Source of the DNA: Streptomonospora nanhaiensis
GTDB lineage: Bacteria; Actinomycetota; Actinomycetes; Streptosporangiales; Streptosporangiaceae
Reading direction: 5' to 3'
DNA: 64,000 nucleotides
Assembly (NCBI RefSeq): GCF_013410565.1
Contig: NZ_JACCFO010000001.1
Location: 1,736,001 to 1,800,000, forward strand
In this document: one piece after another, positions 39,137 through 47,716 of the stretch
Position numbering within the stretch: the stretch's first letter is position 1
Layout: every line of letters starts with the position of its first letter
The notes under the pieces: model-generated
What the model was told of the DNA's origin: nothing
What the model saw: only the letters and a program-made list of their open reading frames with translations
The model's database searches: none
Translations under genes and position numbers: made by a program

Positions 39137-40771
39137 TCAGGCGCCGGGCGCCTGCGCCAGGCGCGGCGCGGCGGGGGCCACCGGCCGCAGCAGCTCGGCG
39201 GCCGCCAGCTCCCGGGAGGTGCCGGCGACGTAGCCGTCGGGGCGCACGAGGACCACCCGGGCGCCGGCGAGGTCGCCGGAGGGGCCGGGGTAGTCGGCGG
39301 GCAGCAGGTAGGTGTGCTCGGGCGGCAGGCCGCCGCCCTCGGCGCGGGCGTGGTCGGCGGGGGTCAGCAGTACGTGGGCGCTGACGCGGTCGGCCAGGGG
39401 CGCGGCCTCGGCGAGCACGGCGGCGGCGCCGGCGGTGTCGGCGCCGGGCAGGACGAGCAGGGTGTGCCGGGGCGACTGGAGGAGCGTGGAGACGCGGGTG
39501 CGCCCGCCTCCGGAGGCGGGCACCAGCTCGGCGTCGGCCAGGCCGCGGCGCAGCGCGCGGCGTCCGCCGCCGGGGCCCACCGCCGGGCTCTTGCGGTAGT
39601 CCAGGTCGATCTGGGCCATGGCGGGGACCAGGCGGCGCTCCAGCAGGCCGCTGCGGGCGGCGCGGCCCATGAGGGTGTCGCGCGCCCAGCGGGCGATCGG
39701 CGAGCGGACGGTCCACAGCCGGGTCTGGGTGTGGGAGGAGCGCATGACGTCGGCGGCGACGGGTTCGCGCTCGGCCTCGTAGCTGTCCAGCAGCGTGTCG
39801 GCGGCGCCGCAGCCCTGGATCACCAGGGCGAGCTTGAAGGCGAGGTTGGCGGCGTCCTGGATGCCGGTGTTGAGGCCCTGCCCGCCGGCGGGGCTGTGCA
39901 CGTGGGCGGCGTCGCCGGCGACCAGGCAGCGCCCGGCGCGGTAGCTGGTGGCCTGGCGCAGGTGCACCAGGAAGCGGGTGCTCCACTGGAGGTCGTGGAC
40001 CTTGAGCGGGAAGGGGGCGCGCTCGTCGGCGAGCCGCTGCAGCTCCTCGGCGGTGGGCGCGGTCTCCAGGTCGCCCACGGTGGTGGCGTCGGCGAAGATG
40101 CGCAGCTTGCCGTCGGGCAGCGGCACCAGCACCAGGACGCCGGCCGGGTCCAGGATGTAGTGGGCCTCGCCGGGGACGACGGGGTTGTCGATGTCGCCGT
40201 CGCCCAGGATGAAGCTGCGCCCGTAGGTGCTGCCGCCGAAGGCGATGCCCGACAGCCGCCGGACGGTGCTGTGGTTGCCGTCGCAGCCCACCACCCAGGC
40301 CGCGGTCAGCTCCTCCTCGTCGCCGTCGGGCCCCTCCAGGCGGACCTCGACGTGGTCGCCGCGGTCGGTGAGGGCGGTCAGGGCGGTGTTCCACTCCACG
40401 GCGCCGCCCAGCTCGGCCAGGCGGGCGACCATGACCTCCTCGACCTGGGGCTGGGTGATGATGAGGGGGTTGGCGGCGCCCTCGGCGACGGACCCGGCGC
40501 CGAAGCGCACGGTGGCGAAGTTGCGGCCGCGCGACCAGTAGCGGGCGGCGGTCATGGGGATCCCGCGGGCGATGACCTCGTCGGCGATCCCGTGGCGGGC
40601 GAGGACGTCGAGCGCGCCGTCCCACATGGTGAGCGCCCGGGCCTGGTGGGTGGGCCGGTTGGCGGCGCGGTCGACGACGCGGCAGTCCACGCCCTGCCGC
40701 AGCAGCTCGCTCGCCAGCGCGAGTCCGGTGGGGCCGGCGCCGACGACGAGCACCGGAACGGTTGGCTTCAC
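39137..40771 (-). CDS. FAD-dependent aromatic/polyketide monooxygenase
   Basis: A 544-residue group A flavoprotein monooxygenase of the PheA/TfdB, UbiH-like type. The N-terminal FAD dinucleotide motif is VLVVGAGPTGLALASELLRQG, the DG motif region is AAWVVGCDGNHSTVRRL, and the second FAD motif is CLVAGDAAHVHSPAGGQGLNTGIQDAANLAFKL. A thioredoxin-like C-terminal domain follows. It would hydroxylate a polyketide or aromatic substrate with NAD(P)H and O2; a tailoring role in the cluster is inferred from position. The start is GTG 40771 (VKPTVPVLV), eight bases after AAGGAG; an upstream TTG at 40795 is disfavoured because it lies before that site. Divergent from SARP1 across a 372-base region with a perfect palindrome at 40826-40840. 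Confidence 0.92.
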   Translation of the reverse strand: MKPTVPVLVVGAGPTGLALASELLRQGVDCRVVDRAANRPTHQARALTMWDGALDVLARHGIADEVIARGIPMTAARYWSRGRNFATVRFGAGSVAEGAANPLIITQPQVEEVMVARLAELGGAVEWNTALTALTDRGDHVEVRLEGPDGDEEELTAAWVVGCDGNHSTVRRLSGIAFGGSTYGRSFILGDGDIDNPVVPGEAHYILDPAGVLVLVPLPDGKLRIFADATTVGDLETAPTAEELQRLADERAPFPLKVHDLQWSTRFLVHLRQATSYRAGRCLVAGDAAHVHSPAGGQGLNTGIQDAANLAFKLALVIQGCGAADTLLDSYEAEREPVAADVMRSSHTQTRLWTVRSPIARWARDTLMGRAARSGLLERRLVPAMAQIDLDYRKSPAVGPGGGRRALRRGLADAELVPASGGGRTRVSTLLQSPRHTLLVLPGADTAGAAAVLAEAAPLADRVSAHVLLTPADHARAEGGGLPPEHTYLLPADYPGPSGDLAGARVVLVRPDGYVAGTSRELAAAELLRPVAPAAPRLAQAPGA

Positions 40772-41143
40772 GGGATCGGCTCCTTCGTGTGACAAACGGC
40801 GGGCTGCGCAGGTGTACTCCTACGTGCTCAAGGATTGAGCAGGTGCAGCGCGCCGTTCATCGCCACGCGGACGCATTCGCTGTGCCACTTCGGGTCCGCG
40901 CAATACCACTAAAGAAACATTTTCTTCCCACCTTGGATGCTTCTACCTGTTGGCCTGCGGAACCCGGCTGCTAGAAATGTCGTTGAAGCCCGTTTTCCCG
41001 GGAAGCCCCGAAAGCCCAGCCAGCATACACGTGGTCTGCGTCACAGAGAACCCGTCCTGAAAAAGCTCTGTGCGAACAGTAACCGATCGCTCACGCATTC
41101 GACAATCGCTTACTTCCGAATTGATGAAGATACGAGGGCTTAG
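40772..41143. other. AT-richer divergent regulatory region
   Basis: About 370 bases between the monooxygenase and SARP1, clearly lower in GC than the flanks. It holds the palindrome at 40826-40840. Two ATCGCT motifs (41086 and 41105) lie near the SARP1 start. No reading frame is convincing. Confidence 0.55.
40826..40840. promoter_or_regulatory. 6-3-6 palindrome upstream of the monooxygenase
   Basis: GCTCAA GGA TTGAGC is a perfect inverted repeat 55 bp upstream of the monooxygenase start. It is a plausible operator for an unidentified dimeric regulator. Confidence 0.45.
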
Positions 41144-41953
41144 ATGATTTACTTCAGCGTTCTCGGCTCGTTGGAGCTGAGGACGGATTTCGGAGTCCGG
41201 TTACCGAACGGCGTCAAGGTGCGCAAGGTTCTCGCACTGCTGCTGCTCCGCGCCAACCAGGTGGTCGACGTCGACACCCTGGCCGAGGAGCTGTGGGACG
41301 ACCGCCCGCCGCAGAACGGCACGGGCACCATCCGCACGCACGTCTACCACCTGCGCCGGGCGCTCGCCCAGGACCCGGCCACCCGCGAGCTGGCCGAGAT
41401 GCTCACCACCGAGCGCACCGGCTACCTGCTGCGGCTGCAGCCCGAGCAGCTGGACGCCACGCTCTTCACCGAGTACGTCGAGCAGGGCCGCGCCCTGCTG
41501 CGGCAGGACCGGGTGGAGGACGCCGCGCGCCGGCTGCGCGAGGCGCTGGGGCTGTGGCGGGGGCGGGCCCTGGCCAACACGTCGGTGGGCCCGGTGCTCT
41601 CGCGCCACGTCACCTACCTGGACGAGGTGCACCACCACGCCCTGGAGCTGCGCATCGAGGCCGACATGCTGCTGGGCCGGCACCGCGAGCTGGTGCCCGA
41701 GCTGCGCTCCCTCATCGCCGCCAACCCGCTCAACGAGTGGTACCACGACCAGCTCATCACCGCGCTGCACCGATCGGGGCGCCGCGGCGAGGCACTGGCC
41801 GCCTTCCACGACCTGCGCCGCGTGCTCAACGAGGAGCTCGGCCTGGAGCCGTCCGAGGAGGCGCAGCGCCTCCAGCACGAGATCCTGATGGCCGACGGCC
41901 GCCGGGGCGCCCGCGCCGTCGCGGTCCCGGCGCGCTTCCGCGCGGTCTCGTGA
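41144..41953 (+). CDS. SARP-family pathway activator 1
   Basis: A 269-residue Streptomyces antibiotic regulatory protein. The N-terminal OmpR-like winged helix (residues 1-95) has VLGSLELRTDFGVRLPNGVKVRKVLALLLLRANQVVDVDTLAEELWDDRPPQNGTGTIRTHVYHLRRAL. A bacterial transcriptional activation domain (about 100-250) follows, with RLREALGLWRGRALAN, EADMLLGRHRELVPELRSLIAANPLNEWYHDQLITALHRSGRRGEALAAFHDLRRVLNEELGLEP. There is no ATPase or TPR extension, so it is a small SARP. SARPs bind direct repeats spaced 11 bp, and such repeats occur at 43151-43191 in front of the KASIII operon. The start ATG follows GAGGG by five bases. The second SARP begins 98 bases downstream. Confidence 0.93.
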   Translation: MIYFSVLGSLELRTDFGVRLPNGVKVRKVLALLLLRANQVVDVDTLAEELWDDRPPQNGTGTIRTHVYHLRRALAQDPATRELAEMLTTERTGYLLRLQPEQLDATLFTEYVEQGRALLRQDRVEDAARRLREALGLWRGRALANTSVGPVLSRHVTYLDEVHHHALELRIEADMLLGRHRELVPELRSLIAANPLNEWYHDQLITALHRSGRRGEALAAFHDLRRVLNEELGLEPSEEAQRLQHEILMADGRRGARAVAVPARFRAVS

Positions 41954-42051
41954 GCTCCCGTCCCGTCCCGGCCGCGCCGCTCGGCCCGACCCCGTCGGCC
42001 ACGGGAGGCGCGGCCCGCCGCGCCTCACCCCGCACGACCCTGAGGAGTGCA

Positions 42052-42837
42052 GTGCACAGCGAGATCCAGATCGAGATCCTTGGCAACGTGTCCATCGTGG
42101 CGCGCGGCCAGCGCCATCCGGTCCGTGCCAACAAGGTGCGGACGATGCTGGCCACCCTGGCCCTCAGCCCCGGCGTGGCCATCTCCCACGACGAGCTGTG
42201 CGACGAGCTGTGGTCGACCAACACGCTCGGCAACTCCCGCAACGCGCTGCAGGCCCACGCCACCCGGCTGCGCCGGCTGCTGCAGGGCCCGGCGGCCACC
42301 CGCGGGGCGGGCGCCGACCTGCTGCGCAGCGTGCGCAACGGCTACGTCCTGGACGTGGCGCCCGAGGCGGTCGACGGCAACCGGTTCCTCGACCTCGCCG
42401 CGCAGGGGGGCGCGGCGGTGGCCGCCCACCCCGAGCGGGCCGTGGAGCTGCTGCAGCGCGGCCTGGAGCTGTGGCGCGGCCCGGCCCTGCTGGACGCCGG
42501 CGACGGCCTGCGCTGCCGCGCCGCGGCCGCCCTGTTCGACGAACGCCGGCTCACCGCCTGGGAGGACCTGGTGGCCGCCCGGCTGGCCGTGGGCGACGAG
42601 CGCCGCGCCGTTCCGGAGCTGCGCCTGCTGGTGGGCCAGCATCCGCTGCACGAGCGCTTCTGCGAGCAGCTCATGCTCGCGCTGTACCGCTGCGGCCGCC
42701 AGGGCGAGGCGCTGGAGCTGTTCCACCGCACCCGCCGCCTGCTCAACGCCGAGCTGGGCCTGGAGCCTGGGCTGCCGCTCCAGCGCCGCTACTCCGAGAT
42801 CCTCAACCACGACCCGGCGCTGGCGCCCGCCGGCTGA
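42052..42837 (+). CDS. SARP-family pathway activator 2
   Basis: A 261-residue SARP with the same build as its upstream neighbour. The winged helix has IEILGNVSIVARGQRHPVRANKVRTMLATLALSPGVAISHDELCDELWS and NALQAHATRLRRLL; the activation domain has LLQRGLELWRGPALLD, EDLVAARLAVGDERRAVPELRLLVGQHPLHERFCEQLMLALYRCGRQGEALELFHRTRRLLNAELGLEP. The start is GTG 42052, four bases after GAGGAG. The two SARPs share the fold but are clearly diverged, so they may bind different repeats or act as a heteromeric pair. It is followed by a long hairpin and then by the SARP-box promoter of the KASIII operon. Confidence 0.93.
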   Translation: MHSEIQIEILGNVSIVARGQRHPVRANKVRTMLATLALSPGVAISHDELCDELWSTNTLGNSRNALQAHATRLRRLLQGPAATRGAGADLLRSVRNGYVLDVAPEAVDGNRFLDLAAQGGAAVAAHPERAVELLQRGLELWRGPALLDAGDGLRCRAAAALFDERRLTAWEDLVAARLAVGDERRAVPELRLLVGQHPLHERFCEQLMLALYRCGRQGEALELFHRTRRLLNAELGLEPGLPLQRRYSEILNHDPALAPAG

Positions 42838-42866
42838 GGCCGGCCCGGCGCCCCGCCGCACCACCA

Positions 42867-42910
42867 CGGGCCCGCACCCCGCGCGCAGCCGCGCTCCGGG
42901 GGCGGGCCCG
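42867..42910 (+). terminator. Hairpin terminator after SARP2
   Basis: CGGGCCCGC / GCGGGCCCG outer arms plus inner CCCCG / CGGGG give a stem of about 14 bp starting 30 bases after the stop. Confidence 0.65.
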
Positions 42911-43150
42911 CGCCTGTTCGCCTGCCGCGGCGGCCGCCCTGGGGGCCGCCGCGGCACGGTTCCATCGGGGGCGGGCGCCCGGCGCACGCCCCGGGGGCGC
43001 CGGGCTTCCCGCCCGCGCGGGGCCGGCGGGCGCCGGCCCGGGGCGCGGGGCCGCCCGGCGGGCGGTGCGCCGGCCATCGTCGCCGCCGCCCCTGACACGG
43101 CGCTGACCGCCGCCTGACCCTCTCTAGGCTGCGGCGATGCGCCCGCGGAG

Positions 43151-43191
43151 GCGTCAGCCCGGCGTCAGCGGCGTGTCAACCGGCGATCAGC
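43151..43191 (+). promoter_or_regulatory. SARP-type operator: four repeats spaced 11 bp
   Basis: TCAGC, TCAGC, TCAAC and TCAGC begin at 43154, 43165, 43176 and 43187, an exact 11-bp period. The heptamers read like SGTCARC with 4-base spacers. This is the textbook geometry of SARP binding sites overlapping a -35 region. It lies about 95 bp upstream of the mini-ORF and 165 bp upstream of the KASIII start, so one or both adjacent SARPs probably activate this operon. Confidence 0.8.
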
Positions 43192-43286
43192 GCGCTCGGA
43201 GAGACTCAAAGCGCGACTCGCCGGACCGCCGACCGGCCGCGGGCCCGCGATCCCAGCCGCCGTGCCGCCGTAAGGAGCGCGCGACC

Positions 43287-43358
43287 ATGACCGCACACCG
43301 CAGTTCCCCCCACTCCGCCGGCCGCCGGCGGCCCCCCGGCCGGGCGGGCGCGCGATGA
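43287..43358 (+). CDS. 23-residue mini-ORF coupled to KASIII
   Basis: ATG 43287 follows AAGGAG by nine bases. The frame (MTAHRSSPHSAGRRRPPGRA...) ends in the ATGA that starts KASIII, which has no ribosome binding site of its own. It is probably a translational entry leader for KASIII rather than a functional peptide. Confidence 0.45.
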   Translation: MTAHRSSPHSAGRRRPPGRAGAR

Positions 43359-44356
43359 CCCGCGCCGCCGTGCTCGCCGGGGTGGGCTCCTACCTGCCCC
43401 CGCGCCGTGTGACCAACGACGACCTGGCCGCCGCCATGGACACCAGCGACTCCTGGATCCGCACGCGCACCGGGATCCGGCAGCGGTTCTTCGCCTCCGA
43501 GGGCATGGCCACCTCCGACCTCGCCGTCGAGGCCGGCGCCCAGGCGCTGAAGTCGGCCGGCGAGACCACCGCCGACGCCGTGGTGGTGGCCACCATGACC
43601 CCCGACCGCCCCTGCCCGGGCACCGCGCCGACGGTGGCCACCCGGCTGGGGCTGGGCGGCGCCATGGCCTTCGACATCAACGCCGTGTGCACGGGGTTCG
43701 TCTACGGGCTGGCCACCGCGCAGGGCCTGATCACCGCGGGCACGGCCGAACGCGTGCTGCTGATCGGCGCCGAGACCCACTCCAGCGTCCTCAACCCCGA
43801 CGACCGCTCCACCTCGGTCATCTTCGGCGACGGCGCGGGCGGGGTGCTGCTGCGCGCGGGCGAAGCCGACGAGCTGGGCGCGCTGGGCCCCACGGTGCTG
43901 GGCAGCGACGGCGAGGGCGCCGACCTGATCACGGTGCGCGCCGGCGGCTCGCGCCAGCGGCTGTCGGGCAGCCCGCCCGGCCCCGCCGACCACTACTTCG
44001 CCATGCAGGGCAGGGCGGTGTTCTGGCACGCCGTGACCCGCATGGCCGAGTCCTGCCGGGCGGTGCTGGAGCGCGCCGGCCGGCGGCTGGACGAGGTGGA
44101 CCGGCTGGTCAGCCACCAGGCCAACCTGCGGATCATCAACCACCTCGCCGACGAGCTGGGCGTCCCCCGCGACCGGGCGCTCGTCAACATCGACCGCGTC
44201 GGCAACACCGGCGCGGCCTCCATCCCGATCGCGCTCGCCGAGGCCGACGCCGAGGGAGTGCTGCGCGCGGGCGAGCACGTCCTGCTCACCGCCTTCGGCG
44301 GCGGGCTGACCTGGGGCTCGACCGTGCTGACCTGGCCGGGGCTGCAGCGGACCTGA
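43355..44356 (+). CDS. KASIII (FabH-like) 3-oxoacyl-ACP synthase
   Basis: A 333-residue FabH-type condensing enzyme. It catalyses the first condensation of an acyl-CoA or acyl-ACP starter with malonyl-ACP, or an acyl transfer. The catalytic triad is visible: Cys112 in DINAVCTGF, His in LVSHQANLRI and Asn in NIDRVGNTGAASIPIAL. The N-terminal pattern VLAGVGSYLPPRRVTNDDLAAAMDTSDSWIRTRTGI is standard for the family. The start is ATG 43355 inside the ATGA that ends the mini-ORF. It is the first full gene of a KASIII-ACP-KASII operon behind a SARP-type operator, so it belongs to the biosynthetic cluster rather than to primary fatty acid synthesis. It may supply the chain activated by FAAL, as inference. 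Confidence 0.93.
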   Translation: MTRAAVLAGVGSYLPPRRVTNDDLAAAMDTSDSWIRTRTGIRQRFFASEGMATSDLAVEAGAQALKSAGETTADAVVVATMTPDRPCPGTAPTVATRLGLGGAMAFDINAVCTGFVYGLATAQGLITAGTAERVLLIGAETHSSVLNPDDRSTSVIFGDGAGGVLLRAGEADELGALGPTVLGSDGEGADLITVRAGGSRQRLSGSPPGPADHYFAMQGRAVFWHAVTRMAESCRAVLERAGRRLDEVDRLVSHQANLRIINHLADELGVPRDRALVNIDRVGNTGAASIPIALAEADAEGVLRAGEHVLLTAFGGGLTWGSTVLTWPGLQRT

Positions 44357-44433
44357 CCCGGCCCGCCCCGGCCGCGCCGCGCCACGCGGCCGGCCTCGAC
44401 CACGCAACACCCAACCAACGAGGAGCCTGGACC

Positions 44434-44685
44434 ATGAGCACGACCACGACCTACGACCAGCTTGTCGACATCCTGGTCACCCGCTTCGAGGTGAGCCGCG
44501 AGGACATCTCCCCCGACGTCACGTTCGAGGACCTGGAGATGGACTCCCTGTTCCTGGTGGAGCTGCTGCTGGTCATCCAGTCCGAGATGGGCGTGACCAT
44601 CAGCGAGGACTCCGCGTCGCCCAGCGACACCGTGGGCCAGGCCGCCAAGCTCATCGAGGCCGCGACCGCGGCGGCGGGATCGTGA
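44434..44685 (+). CDS. Acyl carrier protein
   Basis: An 83-residue stand-alone ACP. The phosphopantetheine site is Ser38 in DLEMDSLFLVELLLVIQ, followed by the acidic helix EMGVTISEDSASPSDTVGQAAKLIEAA. It starts at ATG 44434 after GAGGAG, 77 bases behind KASIII. The final TGA overlaps the KASII GTG start (GTGA), showing tight coupling. It should carry the growing chain made by the flanking ketosynthases. It is distinct from the PKS carrier domains and from a housekeeping AcpP, judging by its placement. Confidence 0.92.
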   Translation: MSTTTTYDQLVDILVTRFEVSREDISPDVTFEDLEMDSLFLVELLLVIQSEMGVTISEDSASPSDTVGQAAKLIEAATAAAGS

Positions 44686-45911
44686 GGCGCCCCGACGTCG
44701 CGGTGACCGGGCTGGGCCTGGTCACCGCGGCGGGGATCGGCACCGCCGCCAGCTGGGCGGGGGTGTGCTCGGGGGCCTCCGCGGCCGCCCGGAACCCCGA
44801 GCTGGCCGGGCTGCCGGTCGACATCTCGTGCACAGTCCCCGACTTCAGCCCCAACAAGCTGGTGGGCAAGCGGGCCTCGCTGATCTACGACCGGTTCGTG
44901 CAGATGGCGATCGTCGCCGCGCGCGAGGCGGTCGCCGACTCCGGCCTCGACCCCGCCACCTGGGACGGCGCCCGGGTGGGCGTGGTGCTGGGCTGCGGCA
45001 TGGGTGGGCTGCGCAGCTACGACCAACAGCACAAGCGGATGCACGAGGTCGGCCCGCAGGCGGTGTCGGCCCTGCTCATCCCCATGATGATCCCCAACAT
45101 GGCCGCCGGGCACCTGGCGCTGCAGTTCGGCGCCACCGGGCCCAACTTCGTGACCGCCACCGCGTGCGCCTCGGGCGCCACCGCGATCGGGTGCGCGCTG
45201 GGGCTGCTGCGCGACGGCACCTGCGACGTGGTGATCACCGGCGGGACCGAGGCCGGGGTCCTGCCGGTGGTGACCACCGGGTTCGCCCAGATGGGGGCAC
45301 TGTCCACCAAGCGGCTCGACGCACCGCAGACGGCGTCGCGCCCCTTCGACGCCGACCGCGACGGGTTCGTGATCGGCGAGGGCAGCGGCATCCTGGTGCT
45401 GGAGCGCGCCGAGCACGCGCGGGCGCGGGGCGCGCGCGTGCACGCCCGGCTGGCGGGCTACGGCGCCTCCGACGACGCCCACCACATCACCGCCCCCGAC
45501 CCCGAGGGCGTGGGCGTGACCCGCGCGCTCACGGCGGCCCTGGCCGACGCGGGGGTCTCCCCCGCCGACGTCGACCACGTCAACGCCCACGGCACCTCCA
45601 CTCCGCTCAACGACGCCGCGGAGGCGCGGGTGCTGCGCCGGCTCATCGGCGACCGGGCGGCGGTGACCTCCACCAAGGGGGTAGTGGGGCACACGCTGGG
45701 CGCGGCCGGCGCGATCGAGGCGGTGTTCTCGGTCCTGGCCGTCGAGCACAGCACGGTGCCGCCCACCGCCAACCTGGAACACCAGGATCCCGAGATCGAC
45801 CTCGACGTGGTTTCGGGGGCGGCGCGCGAGCACAAGTCGAATGTCGCGGTGAGCAACTCCTTCGGCTTCGGCGGACAGAACGCGGTTCTGGTTTTCACGT
45901 CGGCGGCCTAG
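44682..45911 (+). CDS. KASII (FabF-like) 3-oxoacyl-ACP synthase
   Basis: A 409-residue FabF-type elongating ketosynthase. The active Cys162 is in TATACASGATAIGCAL, with His in NAHGTSTPLND and VVGHTLGAAGAIEA, plus Lys in TSTKGVVGHT and the terminal FGFGGQNAVLVF. All condensing residues are present, so it is a ketosynthase alpha rather than a chain-length-factor homologue. The start is GTG 44682 overlapping the ACP stop. KASIII, ACP and KASII form a compact elongation set that lacks its own malonyl transferase, ketoreductase and dehydratase, so these must be borrowed from primary metabolism, or the set makes a beta-ketoacyl-ACP. A hairpin terminator follows. Confidence 0.93.
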   Translation: MRRPDVAVTGLGLVTAAGIGTAASWAGVCSGASAAARNPELAGLPVDISCTVPDFSPNKLVGKRASLIYDRFVQMAIVAAREAVADSGLDPATWDGARVGVVLGCGMGGLRSYDQQHKRMHEVGPQAVSALLIPMMIPNMAAGHLALQFGATGPNFVTATACASGATAIGCALGLLRDGTCDVVITGGTEAGVLPVVTTGFAQMGALSTKRLDAPQTASRPFDADRDGFVIGEGSGILVLERAEHARARGARVHARLAGYGASDDAHHITAPDPEGVGVTRALTAALADAGVSPADVDHVNAHGTSTPLNDAAEARVLRRLIGDRAAVTSTKGVVGHTLGAAGAIEAVFSVLAVEHSTVPPTANLEHQDPEIDLDVVSGAAREHKSNVAVSNSFGFGGQNAVLVFTSAA

Positions 45912-46458
45912 CCGCCGACCGGCCGGAAGACGCGTGGACGCGGCGGGTGTGTAACACGACCGAAACACCCCGCCGCGTTCCCGTGCCGCACCGATGGAAA
46001 GGGAATCAAACTTTCCACTTGGCATCCGCATCCGGCCATTCCGGGAAAGCGAATTTGGCGACGAATATGCCGATTTCTCCGGTAACCGCGTATCGTATGA
46101 TTCCGACACCGCGGCCGAATGGAGGAGGTCCCCACGTCCGCCTCGCGCTTTCCGCCGCACGCGGCCGCGGCCGGTTCGCACAGCCACCGTCGCGGACCGT
46201 TCGGGGGCACGGACAGCCGGTCCGGCGCCGCGCGCCGGGCGCACCGCGGCGGGGGGACGAGCGGGGACGAAGGGGCAGCAAGCGGCCACCCGGGCGATCG
46301 CGCCCAGCGGTTCGCTTGGGCACGACGAGCAGGCGGGGGCGGGCGCCGGGGCGCGGTACGCGGCCGGCGGTCCACGGACCGGGCGCGCGATGGGCGCCAC
46401 CCTGATAAGGGGCGGCCGCCCGCGCGACCGAGCGCGCACCCCCCGAGGTCGGAGGGGC
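45912..46458. other. Intergenic region before the histidine kinase
   Basis: About 550 bases. It begins with the KASII terminator (45938-45978). A lower-GC segment around 46010-46110 is likely to hold the kinase promoter (for example GTAACC ... TATCGTATGAT). The frame that extends upstream from the kinase is Arg/Gly/Pro-rich and not protein-like. Confidence 0.55.
45938..45978 (+). terminator. Terminator of the KASIII-ACP-KASII operon
   Basis: ACGCGGCGGGTGT pairs with ACACCCCGCCGCGT (one bulged C) around a 14-base loop, 26 bases after the stop, followed by TTCCC. Confidence 0.75.
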
Positions 46459-47580
46459 ATGCCAGGCAACAGTAGGGCGAAGAGCGTACGCCGGGGGCTC
46501 CTGCGCAAGGCGCGCGGGCACTCCCACCGCGACCGCAAGGAGAGGGTGCTGGAGGCGTTCCGGTCCCGGCTGCTGACACTGGGCGGCGCCGTCCCCGACC
46601 CCAAGTCGATGGAGGAGGTCCTGCGCCAGGCCGACGCCGCGCTGGAGGACTGCTTCGCCAGTGTGCGCAGCGGCACCGTCATCATCGACCACGGCAGCAT
46701 CCCCCGCCGGTCGATGTCGCAGGACCGCGCCGACTGCGCCGAGCTCGACACCGCCGAGGTGCTGCGGGTCACCGACATCCTGTTCCAGGTCGCCTCCGAG
46801 GCCGCCACCGAACTGTTCCGCGACGAGCCCGACGGCGTGCACGCCGTGGCGCTGTGGCTGCGCGCGCTGCACGAGAGCATCTCGGTGCGGGTGATCGGCC
46901 TCATCCAGGGCCACGACGGCGGCGTGCGCCGTCCCAGCCAGGAGATGCTGGCGGCCGACCGCCGCCGGCTGGCGCGCGACGTCCACGACTGGATCGGCAG
47001 CGGCATCAGCCTCGTGCACCGCAACCTCGACCTCTACGAGGTCTACAGCGAGCGCGGTTCGCCCGAGGCCCAGACCCGTTTCACGATGGCCCGCAAGGCG
47101 CTCAACGACCTCATGGACGACGCCCGCCGGCTCGTGGCCGAACTGCGGACCTACCGCGCCAACGGCGACATCGCCGAGAAGCTGCGGATGTTCGCCCGCT
47201 GCGCGCTGCCCGAGACCAAGTTCGACGTGCGCATCAACGGCGACGAGGCGCTGGTGCCCCGCCACCAGCGCGAAGAGCTGTTCGTGATCATCCGCGAGTG
47301 CATCCGCAACGTCGACAAGCACGCCGACGCCTCGCGCGCCTCGGTGGTCGTGGAGATCATGCCCGAGACGGTCAGCGTGGTGGTGGAGGACAACGGCGTC
47401 GGGTTCGCGGTCGAGGACCCGCCCGGTCCCGCCGACCCCACCGGCGGCCACGGGCTGATCTCCATGCGCGAGCGGGTCGAGCAGCTCGGCGGCGACATCA
47501 AGATCGGCAGCGGCCCCATGGAGGGCACCCGCGTCGAACTGACCGTCCCCCTCCCCTGGGCCCAACGCACCGCCTCGTGA
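46459..47580 (+). CDS. Soluble NarX/DegS-type histidine kinase, orphan
   Basis: A 373-residue sensor kinase without membrane segments. The N-terminal about 180 residues form a helical sensing region of unknown ligand (RSRLLTLGGAVPDPKSMEEVLRQADAALEDCFASV...). The HisKA_3 dimerisation helix carries the phospho-His in ADRRRLARDVHDWIGSGISLVHRNLDLYE. The HATPase domain has the N box IIRECIRNVDKHADAS, G1 VVVEDNGVGF and G2 GGHGLISMRERVEQLGG. This class pairs with LuxR-type response regulators; none is adjacent, but the orphan LuxR-type regulator at 13913 lies at the other end of the cluster. The start ATG 46459 has GGAGG just three bases upstream, short but the best option. Confidence 0.85.
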   Translation: MPGNSRAKSVRRGLLRKARGHSHRDRKERVLEAFRSRLLTLGGAVPDPKSMEEVLRQADAALEDCFASVRSGTVIIDHGSIPRRSMSQDRADCAELDTAEVLRVTDILFQVASEAATELFRDEPDGVHAVALWLRALHESISVRVIGLIQGHDGGVRRPSQEMLAADRRRLARDVHDWIGSGISLVHRNLDLYEVYSERGSPEAQTRFTMARKALNDLMDDARRLVAELRTYRANGDIAEKLRMFARCALPETKFDVRINGDEALVPRHQREELFVIIRECIRNVDKHADASRASVVVEIMPETVSVVVEDNGVGFAVEDPPGPADPTGGHGLISMRERVEQLGGDIKIGSGPMEGTRVELTVPLPWAQRTAS

Positions 47581-47716
47581 CCGGCCCGCCCGGTCGCGGG
47601 TCCACCCGGATCCGCCAACCAGGCACGCCGGGCCAGCCCGGAATGACCGGTATGCCCGGCTCACCGGGTGCGCCCGGCACCCGACGCCGGGGGAAGGGCG
47701 GGGGCGGACGGCGCCC

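Larger units (their letters stand above)
42838..43286. other. Intergenic region with terminator and SARP boxes
   Basis: About 450 bases without a gene. It contains the SARP2 terminator (42867-42910), very GC-rich filler, and the four-repeat SARP-type array at 43151-43191 upstream of the KASIII unit. Confidence 0.65.

Noticed and set aside
40772-40795. TTG start at 40795 for the FAD monooxygenase
   Set aside because: The ribosome binding site AAGGAG lies inside that extension and is well spaced for GTG 40771.
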